Source: Actinomycetospora sp.
GTDB lineage: Bacteria; Actinomycetota; Actinomycetes; Mycobacteriales; Pseudonocardiaceae
DNA: 6,041 nucleotides
Direction: 5' to 3'
NCBI GenBank assembly: GCA_025925615.1
Contig: JAICLN010000262.1
Coordinates: 1-6,041, forward strand
Shown: positions 1 to 6,041 of the stretch, in pieces
How positions within the stretch are numbered: the first letter of the stretch is position 1
Layout: every line of letters starts with the position of its first letter
Program-made: the position numbers and the translations under genes
The notes under the pieces: model-generated
Database searches by the model: none
The model's input: the letters and a program-made list of their open reading frames with translations, nothing else
What the model was told of the DNA's origin: nothing

Positions 1-588
1 CTTCGGCGTCTTGTCCAGCAGCACCAGGGTCGCGACGAGCGCGATCGCCATGAGGACGGCGACCCCGAAGAACGGGGCCCGCCAGCTCACCGAGCCGAGC
101 AGCCCGCCGACCAGCGGCCCCAGCGCGATCCCGACGCCGAGGGCGGTCTCGTAGAGGATGATCGCGCCGGCGAAGCCGCCGCTCGCGCTCGCGACGATGA
201 CGGCGAGCGAGGTGGCGATGAACAGCGCGTTCCCGAGGCCCCAGCCGGCGCGGAAGCCGACGATCTCGCCGATCGAGCCGGACAGCCCGGCCAGCGCCGC
301 GAAGACGACGATGATCACCAGGCCGGTGACCAGCGTGGCCTTGGCGCCGATCCGGCTCGACACCCACCCGGTGACGAGCATCGCCACCGCGGTGATGAGC
401 AGGTAGCTCGTGAACAGCAGCGAGACCTGCGCGGGCGACGCCGCCAGCTGCTGGGCGAGCGCCGGCAGGATCGGGTCGACGAGACCGATCCCCATGAACG
501 AGATGACGCAGGCGAAGGCGACCGCCCAGACCGCCTTCGGCTGGCGGAACGGGCTGGCCCCCGCTCCGTGTGACGACCCGGCAGCCAC
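1..588 (-). CDS. MFS transporter, DHA1 drug-efflux type (partial, C-terminal part beyond window)
   Basis: This is probably a proton-driven exporter of small hydrophobic compounds in the cytoplasmic membrane. The first 196 residues are visible, and the frame runs off the left edge. They hold six predicted membrane segments: about 19-44, 55-76, 84-103, 108-133, 139-166 and 171-191. After TM2 lies a motif-A-like loop, G74-WVSSRIGAK-83, with Ser where many relatives have Asp. TM5 carries GVGIALGPLVGG (151-162), a clear form of the motif C typical of 12-TM drug/proton antiporters. The start is GTG at 588, because GGGAGG lies 5 bases upstream. From memory the N-terminal half resembles the ACDE/YfmO-like group of multidrug transporters. 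The substrate cannot be told from the sequence. The gene lies 114 bp downstream of the cupin gene in the same direction, with its own AT-rich leader, so it is probably transcribed from its own promoter. Confidence 0.92.
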   Translation of the reverse strand, partial: MAAGSSHGAGASPFRQPKAVWAVAFACVISFMGIGLVDPILPALAQQLAASPAQVSLLFTSYLLITAVAMLVTGWVSSRIGAKATLVTGLVIIVVFAALAGLSGSIGEIVGFRAGWGLGNALFIATSLAVIVASASGGFAGAIILYETALGVGIALGPLVGGLLGSVSWRAPFFGVAVLMAIALVATLVLLDKTPK

Positions 589-593
589 GACGA

Positions 594-599
594 CCTCCC
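594..599 (-). promoter_or_regulatory. Ribosome-binding site of the MFS gene
   Basis: On the minus strand GGGAGG is followed by 5 bases and then GTG at 588. This is the only good Shine-Dalgarno match in the leader, and it fixes the start. Confidence 0.7.
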
Positions 600-638
600 T
601 GGCACACGACCGACGGGCCCCGCGCCGGGACCCACATC

Positions 639-654
639 TAGTTGTACCAAGCTA
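639..654. promoter_or_regulatory. AT-rich imperfect dyad, candidate operator of the MFS gene
   Basis: The site reads TAGTTG-tac-CAA-g-CTA on the plus strand: half-sites TAGTTG and CAACTA with one extra base in the right arm. It lies about 50 bp before the GTG start of the transporter. It sits in the one clearly AT-rich patch of the window (about 637-672). A weak -10-like TACAAC (646-641, minus strand) overlaps it, and a -35-like TTGGTG (671-666) lies 19 bases further upstream, so a bound protein would block the promoter. The size and layout fit MarR-type repressor sites that control drug-efflux genes. No regulator gene is visible here, so the assignment is inference. Confidence 0.35.
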
Positions 655-662
655 AGTAAACA

Positions 663-693
663 TCGCACCAATCTCGGCGCATGATCTGTGCGA
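663..693. repeat. Inverted repeat between the cupin stop and the MFS promoter
   Basis: TCGCAC (663-668) and GTGCGA (688-693) are perfect 6-base inverted copies separated by 19 bases. The repeat begins 10 bases past the cupin stop. It could be a weak hairpin ending the gcvT-cupin transcript or a second dyad near the transporter promoter. It has no U-run, and a 6-base match with a long loop may be chance. Confidence 0.2.
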
Positions 694-702
694 CACGAGC
701 GG

Positions 703-1194
703 TCAGTCCTCCGGGACGGGGTCGCTGCGCCAGTCGCGCAGGTTGACCTGGTCGCACTCGAGGGCCATCGCGTCGATCTCCTCGGCGCTCGCCCCACGTC
801 CGAGGAGGTCGGCGAGCCGCCGGAAGTACTCTTCGCGCGGCGCCCCGGGCACGAAGAGGATGAGGAAGCGGGCGAGCTCGTCGCCGACCGCCCGGAACGC
901 GTGGACCCCGTTCACCGGGACGTGGGCGAAGTCGCCGCTGCCGAGGACCTCCCAGCCGGTCCCGCTCATCACCGCGAGCCGCCCCGAGATCACCCAGAAC
1001 GACTCCGAGAACCCCTGGTGGTAGTGCGGCACCGCGCCGATGCGCCCCGGGGTGGCCGCGCTCTCGAACAGCCCGAACCCGCCCCCGACGACGTCGCCGG
1101 GCGCGGTGAAGACGGCCGGCCCGGCCTGCTCGGCCTGCGCCCGGAAGCGGTAGGTGCCCGCCTCCGCGTCCGGCACCTCCGTCGGAAAGCTCAC
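703..1194 (-). CDS. Cupin-domain protein, translationally coupled to gcvT
   Basis: This is a 163-residue soluble single-domain cupin. Cupin motif 1 is H57-Y-H59-x4-E64-x6-G71 ([16 protein letters not shown]). Motif 2 is G87[11 protein letters not shown]98. Together they give the complete His-His-Glu-His set expected to hold a metal (Fe, Mn, Ni or Zn). After the barrel a charged helical tail follows ([23 protein letters not shown]). The start is taken as GTG at 1194, whose GTGA overlaps the gcvT TGA stop. A longer reading from an ATG at 1236 is possible but would lie inside gcvT, and no strong Shine-Dalgarno is seen for either start, so coupling to gcvT translation is likely. The fold serves dioxygenases, isomerases and binding proteins alike, and the reaction cannot be named. 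The shape is closest to the small quercetin-dioxygenase-like cupins. Confidence 0.88.
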   Translation of the reverse strand: MSFPTEVPDAEAGTYRFRAQAEQAGPAVFTAPGDVVGGGFGLFESAATPGRIGAVPHYHQGFSESFWVISGRLAVMSGTGWEVLGSGDFAHVPVNGVHAFRAVGDELARFLILFVPGAPREEYFRRLADLLGRGASAEEIDAMALECDQVNLRDWRSDPVPED

Positions 1195-2357
1195 CGCACG
1201 TGGGACGGCACGAAGGGCGGGCTGACGACCTCGCACTCGAGGGGTCGCCCGCGCACGTCGATGGACACGACGTCACCCTCCGACAGACCCGCGGCGGTGT
1301 CCAGCAGCGCGAGCGCGATGCCGGTCTTCAGCGTCGGCGAGAAGGTGCCCGACGTCGTCTCGCCCACCGTCGAGCCGCCGTACGTGACCGGCATGTGGGA
1401 GCGCGGGATGCCCCGGCCCGTGGCCCGCAGCCCCCACGCCCGCCGTCGGGGACCGGTCTCGCGCTCGGCGAGCAGCGCCTCGCGACCCCAGAACTCCGCC
1501 TTCTTCCACCCCACCGCGAACCCGCAGCGGGCCTGGTTCGGCGTGATCTCCGGGCCGAGGTCCTGGCCGTGCAGCGGCAGGCCCGCCTCGGTGCGCAGCG
1601 TGTCGCGGGCGCCGAGCCCCGCCGCCCGCCCGCCGGCTTCCGCGACGACCGCCGCGAGCGCGTCCCACAGGACCTCGGCCCCGTCGGCGGGTGCGATCAG
1701 CTCGTAGCCGTGCTCCCCGGTGTAGCCGGTGCGGCAGAGCCGGACGGCCTGGCCGTTCCAGGCGACGTCGACGAAGGCCATGTAGTCGAGGTCGTCATCG
1801 CCGAGGTCGCGGGGCAGCACGCCGGCCTCGGTGAGCACCTGCGCGGACGCGGGGCCCTGCACGGCGAGGACGACGTGGGCGTCGTGCTCGTCGGAGACGG
1901 TGATCCCGTCGGGCGCGACCGCCGCGAGGAGCTTCCCGACGCCGGCGGAGTTCGCCGCGTTGGGCACGGCGAAGACCTCGTCGTCCCCGACCAGGTAGAG
2001 GATCAGGTCGTCGACGACGCCGCCGTCCGCGGCACAGCACAGCGTGTACTGCGCCTTGCCGGGCACGATCCGGGTGAGGTCGTTGGTCAGGCAGCGGTCG
2101 ACGAAGGCCACCGCGCCCGGGCCGCTGATGCGGACCTTCCCCAGATGGCTGACGTCGAAGAGCCCCACGGCCTCGCGGGTCGCGGTGTGCTCGGCGACCA
2201 CGCCACCCTTGCCGCGGGCCCCCTTCCCGGCTCCCTCGTCCCCGGCGTACTGGACCGGCATCTCCCACCCGCCGAACGGGGCGAAGGTGGCGCCGAGCGC
2301 CTCATGGCGCGCGTGCAGGGGGCTGTGTCGCAGCGGCGTGGTTCCCGGGTCGCTCAC
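1191..2357 (-). CDS. gcvT: Aminomethyltransferase, T-protein of the glycine cleavage system
   Basis: It moves the aminomethyl group from the lipoyl arm of the H-protein to tetrahydrofolate, giving 5,10-methylene-THF, ammonia and reduced H-protein, in the cytosol. The product has 388 residues, a normal length for the family. The N-terminal folate-binding part includes [11 protein letters not shown] (64-74), LTNDL (90-94), the VDDLILY segment with the conserved Asp pair D116/D117, [12 protein letters not shown] (209-220) and [18 protein letters not shown] (247-264). The C-terminal barrel includes [11 protein letters not shown] (334-344) and the ending [15 protein letters not shown]. The start is GTG at 2357. 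A Gly/Lys-rich stretch at residues 40-51 interrupts the usual [11 protein letters not shown] region (see findings). The gene diverges from pepA and overlaps the cupin gene downstream. No gcvP or gcvH is in view. Confidence 0.97.
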   Translation of the reverse strand: MSDPGTTPLRHSPLHARHEALGATFAPFGGWEMPVQYAGDEGAGKGARGKGGVVAEHTATREAVGLFDVSHLGKVRISGPGAVAFVDRCLTNDLTRIVPGKAQYTLCCAADGGVVDDLILYLVGDDEVFAVPNAANSAGVGKLLAAVAPDGITVSDEHDAHVVLAVQGPASAQVLTEAGVLPRDLGDDDLDYMAFVDVAWNGQAVRLCRTGYTGEHGYELIAPADGAEVLWDALAAVVAEAGGRAAGLGARDTLRTEAGLPLHGQDLGPEITPNQARCGFAVGWKKAEFWGREALLAERETGPRRRAWGLRATGRGIPRSHMPVTYGGSTVGETTSGTFSPTLKTGIALALLDTAAGLSEGDVVSIDVRGRPLECEVVSPPFVPSHVR

Positions 2358-2365
2358 GGGTCAGG

Positions 2366-2386
2366 CACCGTACGGCACGCACGGTG
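2366..2386. repeat. Inverted repeat in the gcvT/pepA divergent gap
   Basis: CACCGT (2366-2371) and ACGGTG (2381-2386) are perfect inverted copies with a 9-base spacer. The left arm also overlaps an 8-base palindrome CCGTACGG (2368-2375). The repeat covers the candidate gcvT -10 and would suit a dimeric regulator. In GC-rich DNA such short dyads also arise by chance. Confidence 0.3.
2367..2372 (-). promoter_or_regulatory. Candidate -10 element of a leaderless gcvT transcript
   Basis: On the minus strand TACGGT, which fits the actinobacterial TANNNT pattern, ends 9 bases before the GTG start of gcvT. No Shine-Dalgarno is present in the bases between them. This spacing would place the transcript start at or next to the GTG. 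I see no convincing -35 hexamer at the expected distance, so the call is tentative. Confidence 0.35.
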
Positions 2387-2449
2387 TCGGGGGTGCGTCC
2401 TAGCATGCCGATCACAGGGCCGGGAGGACCGGCCGCACCCGCCAGCGAT

Positions 2450-2454
2450 GGAGG
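2450..2454 (+). promoter_or_regulatory. Ribosome-binding site deciding the pepA start
   Basis: GGAGG lies 8 bases before GTG 2463. The alternative in-frame ATG at 2448 overlaps this motif and has no Shine-Dalgarno at a workable distance (the nearest, GGGAGGA, is about 20 bases away), so the GTG is preferred. Confidence 0.7.
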
Positions 2455-2462
2455 CACGCCCC

Positions 2463-4004
2463 GTGAGCACCCCGCCCGACCTCCGGCAGAGCGACGAGGC
2501 GGCCGACGCGGCCGAGATCGACGTCCTCGTCATCGGGACCCGGCCGGGGGCCTCGGAGGAGGACGCCCAGGACGACGCGCCGCCCGCGCCGCCGGTCCTG
2601 GTCGGCCCCGACGGGCTCGATGCGGCCTTCGGCGGGGAGCTCGCGTCGCTGCTCGCACTCGCCGGGGGGACGGGCGCCGCCGAGGAGGTCGTCAAGCTGC
2701 CGACCCGCGGCGCGATCGCGGCGCCGCTGCTGCTCGCCGTCGGGCTCGGCCCCGACCCGGACTCGCGGCCCGCCGACGGCACGGCGGGCGCTCCCGACCT
2801 CGCCGAGCAGGTGCGGCGGGCCTCCGGGGCCGCGGCCCGTGCCTTCGGCAGGACGGCGACGCGGATCGGCTCCACGCTCTCGGCGCTCGACCTCGCGGCC
2901 GCCGTCGAGGGCACCGTCCTGGGGTCCTACGCCTTCACGGACTACCGCAGCGCCGCGGACGACCCGGTGCGGACCGTGTCCTTCCTGGGCGCGGCCGACC
3001 AGGGGGCCGACACGCTGTCCGGGGCGGCGATGACCGCGCGGGCCGTGTGCGCGGCCCGTGACCTGATCAACACCCCGCCCAACGACCTCTACCCGGCCGA
3101 GTTCGCCCGCCGCGCGCAGGAGATGGCCGAGGCGGTCGGCGTCGAGATCGAGGTGCTCGACGAGGACGGGCTCGCCACCGGCGGCTTCGGCGGGATCCTC
3201 GGCGTCGGCATCGGGTCGTCCCGCCCGCCGCGGCTGGTCCGGCTCCGCCACACCCACGCCGGGGCCACCAAGCACGTCGCCCTCGTGGGCAAGGGCATCA
3301 CGTTCGACACCGGCGGGATCTCCATCAAGCCCGCCGCGAACATGGACCACATGACCTCGGACATGTCCGGGGCCGCGTGCGTCGTCGCCACCGTGTGCCT
3401 GGCGGCCGAGCTGGATCTGCCGGTCAACGTGACGGCGACGGTGCCGATGGCCGAGAACATGCCGTCGGGCACCGCCTACCGGCCCGGCGACGTCCTGACG
3501 ATGTACGGCGGCAAGACCGTCGAGGTGCTGAACACCGACGCCGAGGGCCGGCTGATCCTCGGCGACGCGATCGTGCGCGCCTGCGAGGACGGCCCCGACT
3601 ACCTCGTCGAGACCTCGACGCTCACCGGCGCCCAGGTGGTGGCCCTCGGGTCGCGCACCGCCGGCGTCATGGGCAGCGAGGAGTTCCGGGACCGGGTCAC
3701 CGCGGCCGCGGCCGGCGTGGGCGAGGGGGCGTGGGCGATGCCGCTGCCCGAGGAACTGCGCGGCGACCTCGACTCGCGCATCGCCGACATCGCCAACGTC
3801 ACCGGGAACCGTTTCGGCGGCATGCTGGTGGCGGGGGTCTTCCTGCGGGAGTTCGTCGCCGACGGCGTGCCGTGGGCCCACATCGACATCGCGGGCCCGG
3901 CGTTCAACACCGCCGGTCCCCACGGCTACACACCGAAGGGCGGCACGGGCCTCCCCGTCCGGACCCTGACCGCCCTCCTCGCCGACGTCGCCGAACGGGG
4001 CTGA
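2463..4004 (+). CDS. pepA: Leucyl (cytosol) aminopeptidase, peptidase family M17
   Basis: It removes N-terminal amino acids, preferring Leu, from peptides in the cytosol, using two metal ions, and normally works as a hexamer. The product has 513 residues from GTG 2463, close to the roughly 500 of E. coli PepA. The less conserved N-terminal domain spans about 1-185 and includes an acidic Ala/Pro stretch near 30-45. The catalytic domain follows [13 protein letters not shown]. All metal and catalytic residues are present: K277 and D282 in [11 protein letters not shown]289 in SIKP, D300 in MTSDMSGA, and D359, E361 and R363 in the signature NTDAEGRL. Each is exactly seven positions later than the E. 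coli residue I remember, so the core has no indel. It diverges from gcvT. The pepA-lpdA-E2 order matches what I recall from Streptomyces. No secretion signal is seen. Confidence 0.97.
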   Translation: MSTPPDLRQSDEAADAAEIDVLVIGTRPGASEEDAQDDAPPAPPVLVGPDGLDAAFGGELASLLALAGGTGAAEEVVKLPTRGAIAAPLLLAVGLGPDPDSRPADGTAGAPDLAEQVRRASGAAARAFGRTATRIGSTLSALDLAAAVEGTVLGSYAFTDYRSAADDPVRTVSFLGAADQGADTLSGAAMTARAVCAARDLINTPPNDLYPAEFARRAQEMAEAVGVEIEVLDEDGLATGGFGGILGVGIGSSRPPRLVRLRHTHAGATKHVALVGKGITFDTGGISIKPAANMDHMTSDMSGAACVVATVCLAAELDLPVNVTATVPMAENMPSGTAYRPGDVLTMYGGKTVEVLNTDAEGRLILGDAIVRACEDGPDYLVETSTLTGAQVVALGSRTAGVMGSEEFRDRVTAAAAGVGEGAWAMPLPEELRGDLDSRIADIANVTGNRFGGMLVAGVFLREFVADGVPWAHIDIAGPAFNTAGPHGYTPKGGTGLPVRTLTALLADVAERG

Positions 4005-4009
4005 GCCCG

Positions 4010-4031
4010 GCCGGGCGGGGAGCGCCCCGGC
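4010..4031 (+). terminator. GC-rich hairpin after pepA, possible weak terminator
   Basis: GCCGGG (4010-4015) can pair with CCCGGC (4026-4031). Alternatively CGGGG (4016-4020) pairs with CCCCG (4025-4029) around a 4-base loop. Directly before this lies a 12-base palindrome, GCCCGGCCGGGC (4005-4016). Only a TTT follows, 5 bases on, so it is not a canonical intrinsic terminator. It could attenuate read-through from pepA into lpdA. The rest of the 4005-4112 gap shows no clear promoter. Confidence 0.3.
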
Positions 4032-4098
4032 AGCCGTTTGCCCCCGGTGGAAGGATGGTCTCGACAGTGCCGATCCACCGCACGTCACACGCCGACGC

Positions 4099-4103
4099 GG
4101 GAG
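4099..4103 (+). promoter_or_regulatory. Ribosome-binding site of lpdA (TTG start)
   Basis: GGGAG lies 9 bases before the TTG at 4113. An in-frame TGA at 4107-4109 rules out any earlier start, so this site supports the rare TTG codon. Confidence 0.65.
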
Positions 4104-4112
4104 AAGTGAGAG

Positions 4113-5495
4113 TTGAGCGAGACCGACACCTTCGACGTCCTGATCCTGGGCGGGGGATCCGGCGGGTACGCCTGCGCGCTGCGCGCGGCCCAGCTGGGTC
4201 TGTCGGTCGCCCTCGTCGAGCAGGACAAGCTCGGTGGTACCTGCCTGCACCGCGGGTGCATCCCCACCAAGGCCCTGCTGCACGCCGCCGAGATCGCCGA
4301 CAACGCCCGCGAGGGTGAGTCCTACGGCGTGAAGACCTCGCTGTCGGGCATCGACATGACCGGCGTCAACTCCTACAAGGACGGCGTGGTCGGCAAGCTC
4401 TACAAGGGCCTGCAGGGGCTGGTGAAGTCCCGCAAGATCACGATGATCGACGGCCACGGCACGCTGGTCGGCCCCGACACCGTCGAGGTCGACGGCCAGC
4501 GCTACACCGGGCGCAACGTGGTGCTGGCCTCCGGGTCGTACTCCAAGACGCTGCCCGGGCTCGAGCTCGGCGGCCGGGTCATGACCTCGACCGAGGCGAT
4601 CAACCTCGACTACGTGCCCGACCGCGTGGTCGTGCTCGGCGGCGGCGTCATCGGCGTCGAGTTCGCCAGCGTGTGGCGCAGCTTCGGGTCCGAGGTGACC
4701 ATCGTCGAGGCGCTGCCGCACCTGGTGCCCAACGAGGACGAGTTCCTGTCCAAGTCCCTCGAGCGACAGTTCCGCAAGCGCAAGATCGCTTTCAAGATCG
4801 GCACGAAGTTCACCGGCGTCGAGCAGTCCGCCGACGCGGTCACGGTGAATCTCGAGAACGGCGAGCAGCTCGAGGCCGACATCCTGCTGGTCGCGGTGGG
4901 GCGCGGCCCGAACACCGCGGATCTGGGCTACGAGGCCCAGGGCGTCACCCTCGACCGCGGCTTCGTGCGCACCGACGAGCGGCTGCGCACCGGGGTCGCC
5001 AATGTCTACGCGGTCGGCGACATCGTGCCCGGCCTGCAGCTCGCGCACCGCGGGTTCGCGCAGGGCATCTTCGTGGCCGAGGAGATCGCCGGGCTCGAGC
5101 CGCCCGTGATCGACGAGATGGGCATCCCGCGGGTCACCTACTGCGAGCCCGAGGTCGCTTCCGTGGGGCTCACCGAGGCCCAGGCCAAGGAGGTCCACGG
5201 CGAGGTCAAGACCGTCACCTACGACCTGGCCGGCAACGGCAAGTCGCAGATCCTGCGGACCTCCGGCGCGATCAAGCTGGTCAAGGGCGGCACCGACGAC
5301 GACGCACCCGTCGTCGGCGTGCACATGATCGGGACCCGGGTCGGCGAGCTCGTCGGGGAGGCGCAGCTCGTCTACAACTGGGAGGCCCTCCCGATCGACG
5401 TGGCCAACCTCGTCCACGCCCACCCGACGCAGAACGAGGCCTTCGGCGAGGCACACCTCGCGCTGGCCGGCAAGCCCCTCCACAGCCACAGCTGA
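4113..5495 (+). CDS. lpdA: Dihydrolipoyl dehydrogenase (E3 / L-protein)
   Basis: This cytosolic FAD enzyme reoxidises dihydrolipoyl groups with NAD+. It is E3 of the pyruvate and 2-oxoglutarate dehydrogenase complexes and can also be the glycine-cleavage L-protein. The product has 460 residues, and all parts of a working homodimeric enzyme are visible. They are the FAD-binding GGGSGGYA (13-20), the redox disulfide C44-LHRG-C49 within [13 protein letters not shown], the NAD-binding [12 protein letters not shown] (176-187), the second FAD contact around D303 in YAVGDI, and the C-terminal dimer domain with the catalytic H437-PTQN-E442. The start is TTG at 4113, since an in-frame stop lies 4 bases before it and the reading begins [15 protein letters not shown]. 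The E2 gene follows after 49 bp, so the two are probably co-transcribed. Mercuric and glutathione reductases share the fold, but the HPTQNE ending and the E2 neighbour argue for Lpd. Confidence 0.97.
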   Translation: MSETDTFDVLILGGGSGGYACALRAAQLGLSVALVEQDKLGGTCLHRGCIPTKALLHAAEIADNAREGESYGVKTSLSGIDMTGVNSYKDGVVGKLYKGLQGLVKSRKITMIDGHGTLVGPDTVEVDGQRYTGRNVVLASGSYSKTLPGLELGGRVMTSTEAINLDYVPDRVVVLGGGVIGVEFASVWRSFGSEVTIVEALPHLVPNEDEFLSKSLERQFRKRKIAFKIGTKFTGVEQSADAVTVNLENGEQLEADILLVAVGRGPNTADLGYEAQGVTLDRGFVRTDERLRTGVANVYAVGDIVPGLQLAHRGFAQGIFVAEEIAGLEPPVIDEMGIPRVTYCEPEVASVGLTEAQAKEVHGEVKTVTYDLAGNGKSQILRTSGAIKLVKGGTDDDAPVVGVHMIGTRVGELVGEAQLVYNWEALPIDVANLVHAHPTQNEAFGEAHLALAGKPLHSHS

Positions 5496-5527
5496 TCACC
5501 CGGCTCACGGCCCCCCACGGTTCTGCG

Positions 5528-5533
5528 AAGGAG
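5528..5533 (+). promoter_or_regulatory. Ribosome-binding site of the E2 gene
   Basis: AAGGAG lies 11 bases before ATG 5545, slightly longer than ideal spacing. It is the only good match in the 49-bp gap after lpdA. No promoter or terminator is evident there, which fits co-transcription. Confidence 0.6.
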
Positions 5534-5544
5534 TTCCGAGCACG

Positions 5545-6041
5545 ATGGCCTACACCGTCCAGATGCCTGCTCTCGGCGAGAGCGTCACCGAGGGCACCAT
5601 CACCCGGTGGCTGAAGCAGGAGGGCGACCACGTCGACGTCGACGAGCCGCTCCTGGAGGTCTCGACCGACAAGGTCGACACCGAGATCCCTTCACCGCAG
5701 GCCGGAGTGCTCCAGCGGATCGTGGCCGCCGAGGACGACACCGTCGAGATCGGCGGGGACCTCGCGGTCATCGGTGACGAGTCCGAGGGCTCGGGCGGCG
5801 ACGCCGGGTCCGGCGGGTCCGCCGCGCAGGAGGCCCCCCAGCAGGAGTCGGCCCAGCAGGAGTCGGCCCAGCAGGAGTCGGCACCCGAGCCGGAACCGGA
5901 GCCCGCGCAGCCGGAGCAGCCGGAGCAGTCGCAGCCATCGCAGCCCGAGCCCGCCGCGTCGTCGGGCGGCTCGTCGTCGGGCGGGTCGTCCGGCGGGTCC
6001 GGCACCGAGGTCGAGATGCCGGCGCTGGGCGAGTCGGTCAC
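5545..6041 (+). CDS. sucB: Dihydrolipoamide acyltransferase, E2 of 2-oxoacid dehydrogenase complexes (partial, 3' end beyond window)
   Basis: E2 carries acyl groups on a lipoyl-lysine arm from E1 and passes them to CoA. The first 165 codons are visible. Residues 2-77 form a lipoyl domain with the lipoylated lysine K43 in [11 protein letters not shown]. Residues 78-153 are a flexible Gly/Ser/Gln/Glu/Pro-rich linker. From residue 154 a second lipoyl domain begins ([13 protein letters not shown]) and is cut by the window edge. The peripheral-subunit-binding and catalytic domains are not in view. Annotators usually call such genes sucB. In studied actinobacteria (AceF of Corynebacterium, DlaT of Mycobacterium) the protein is the acetyltransferase of a combined pyruvate/2-oxoglutarate complex, so aceF or dlaT may be the truer name. 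The substrate cannot be decided from this N-terminal part. It follows lpdA, which encodes its E3 partner. Confidence 0.95.
   Translation, partial: MAYTVQMPALGESVTEGTITRWLKQEGDHVDVDEPLLEVSTDKVDTEIPSPQAGVLQRIVAAEDDTVEIGGDLAVIGDESEGSGGDAGSGGSAAQEAPQQESAQQESAQQESAPEPEPEPAQPEQPEQSQPSQPEPAASSGGSSSGGSSGGSGTEVEMPALGESV
5839..5883 (+). repeat. 15-bp tandem repeat, three copies, in the E2 linker
   Basis: The unit CAGCAGGAGTCGGCC occurs at 5839-5853, 5854-5868 and 5869-5883, the last copy differing only in its final base. It encodes QQESA three times (residues 99-113) within the linker between lipoyl domains. The unit is a multiple of three, so copy-number change would keep the frame. Confidence 0.9.

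Noticed and set aside
158..655. Two short plus-strand frames opposite the MFS gene.
   Set aside because: They are antisense to a clear membrane protein with motifs A and C, and have no ribosome-binding site or family features.
2401..2406. TAGCAT as a -10 element for pepA.
   Set aside because: The match to TANNNT is fair and its distance from the start is possible, but no -35 partner is seen and nothing else supports it. It was left out of the features.
1200..2462. A plus-strand open frame antisense to gcvT that runs on into pepA, as if pepA had a 420-residue N-terminal extension.
   Set aside because: The extension is low-complexity antisense translation of gcvT. PepA has a normal length and a good ribosome-binding site at GTG 2463.
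2358..2462. A glycine riboswitch in front of gcvT.
   Set aside because: Glycine riboswitches often precede gcv genes, but the gap is only 105 bp, the likely transcript start is at the GTG, and I see no paired aptamer fold or purine-rich conserved core.
3377..4318. An alternative plus-strand frame overlapping the end of pepA and the start of lpdA.
   Set aside because: It is an Arg/Gly-rich shifted reading of two well-supported genes, without motifs of its own.
2412..5489. A very long open frame on the minus strand opposite pepA and lpdA (about 1025 codons).
   Set aside because: Stop codons are rare in this frame because of the extreme third-position GC bias of the genes opposite. The translation is rich in Gly, Arg, Asp, His and Val with no recognisable domain, whereas both plus-strand genes show complete catalytic motifs.
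5496..5544. A terminator or promoter between lpdA and the E2 gene.
   Set aside because: No stable inverted repeat with a T-run and no promoter-like pair of hexamers is visible; only the ribosome-binding site stands out.

Overview
The window looks like ordinary chromosome from a very GC-rich actinomycete. The evidence is strong third-position G/C bias, GTG and TTG starts, a mycobacterial/streptomycete-like GcvT (C-terminal PPFV...R ending) and a multi-lipoyl actinobacterial E2. Pseudonocardiaceae is my best guess from the protein flavour, but the genus cannot be fixed from the sequence alone.

Layout. Two transcription blocks diverge from a 105-bp gap at 2358-2462. On the minus strand, reading leftward, come gcvT (2357-1191), a small cupin protein that overlaps the gcvT stop by 4 bases (1194-703), a 114-bp AT-richer gap with a likely promoter/operator, and the first 196 codons of an MFS drug-efflux-type transporter (588 to beyond position 1). 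On the plus strand, reading rightward, come pepA (2463-4004), a 108-bp gap with a GC-rich hairpin, lpdA (4113-5495), a 49-bp gap with a ribosome-binding site, and the start of the lipoyl-bearing E2 gene sucB/aceF (5545 to beyond 6041). There is no gene-free stretch longer than 115 bp. I saw no RNA gene, insertion sequence, CRISPR array or origin.

How the genes fit together. GcvT is the T-protein of the glycine cleavage system, whose fourth subunit (L-protein) is dihydrolipoyl dehydrogenase, the product of lpdA. LpdA is also E3 of the pyruvate and 2-oxoglutarate dehydrogenase complexes, and it sits directly before their E2 gene. The window is therefore centred on lipoyl-dependent carbon metabolism. 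The M17 aminopeptidase PepA supplies amino acids from peptides and is a conserved neighbour rather than an obvious pathway partner. The cupin and the transporter look like accessory additions downstream of gcvT.

I found no convincing undescribed system. The points most worth a second look are the cupin coupled to gcvT, a Gly/Lys-rich insertion in GcvT, the low-GC dyad in front of the transporter, a possibly leaderless gcvT promoter inside an inverted repeat, and a 15-bp tandem repeat in the E2 inter-lipoyl linker.
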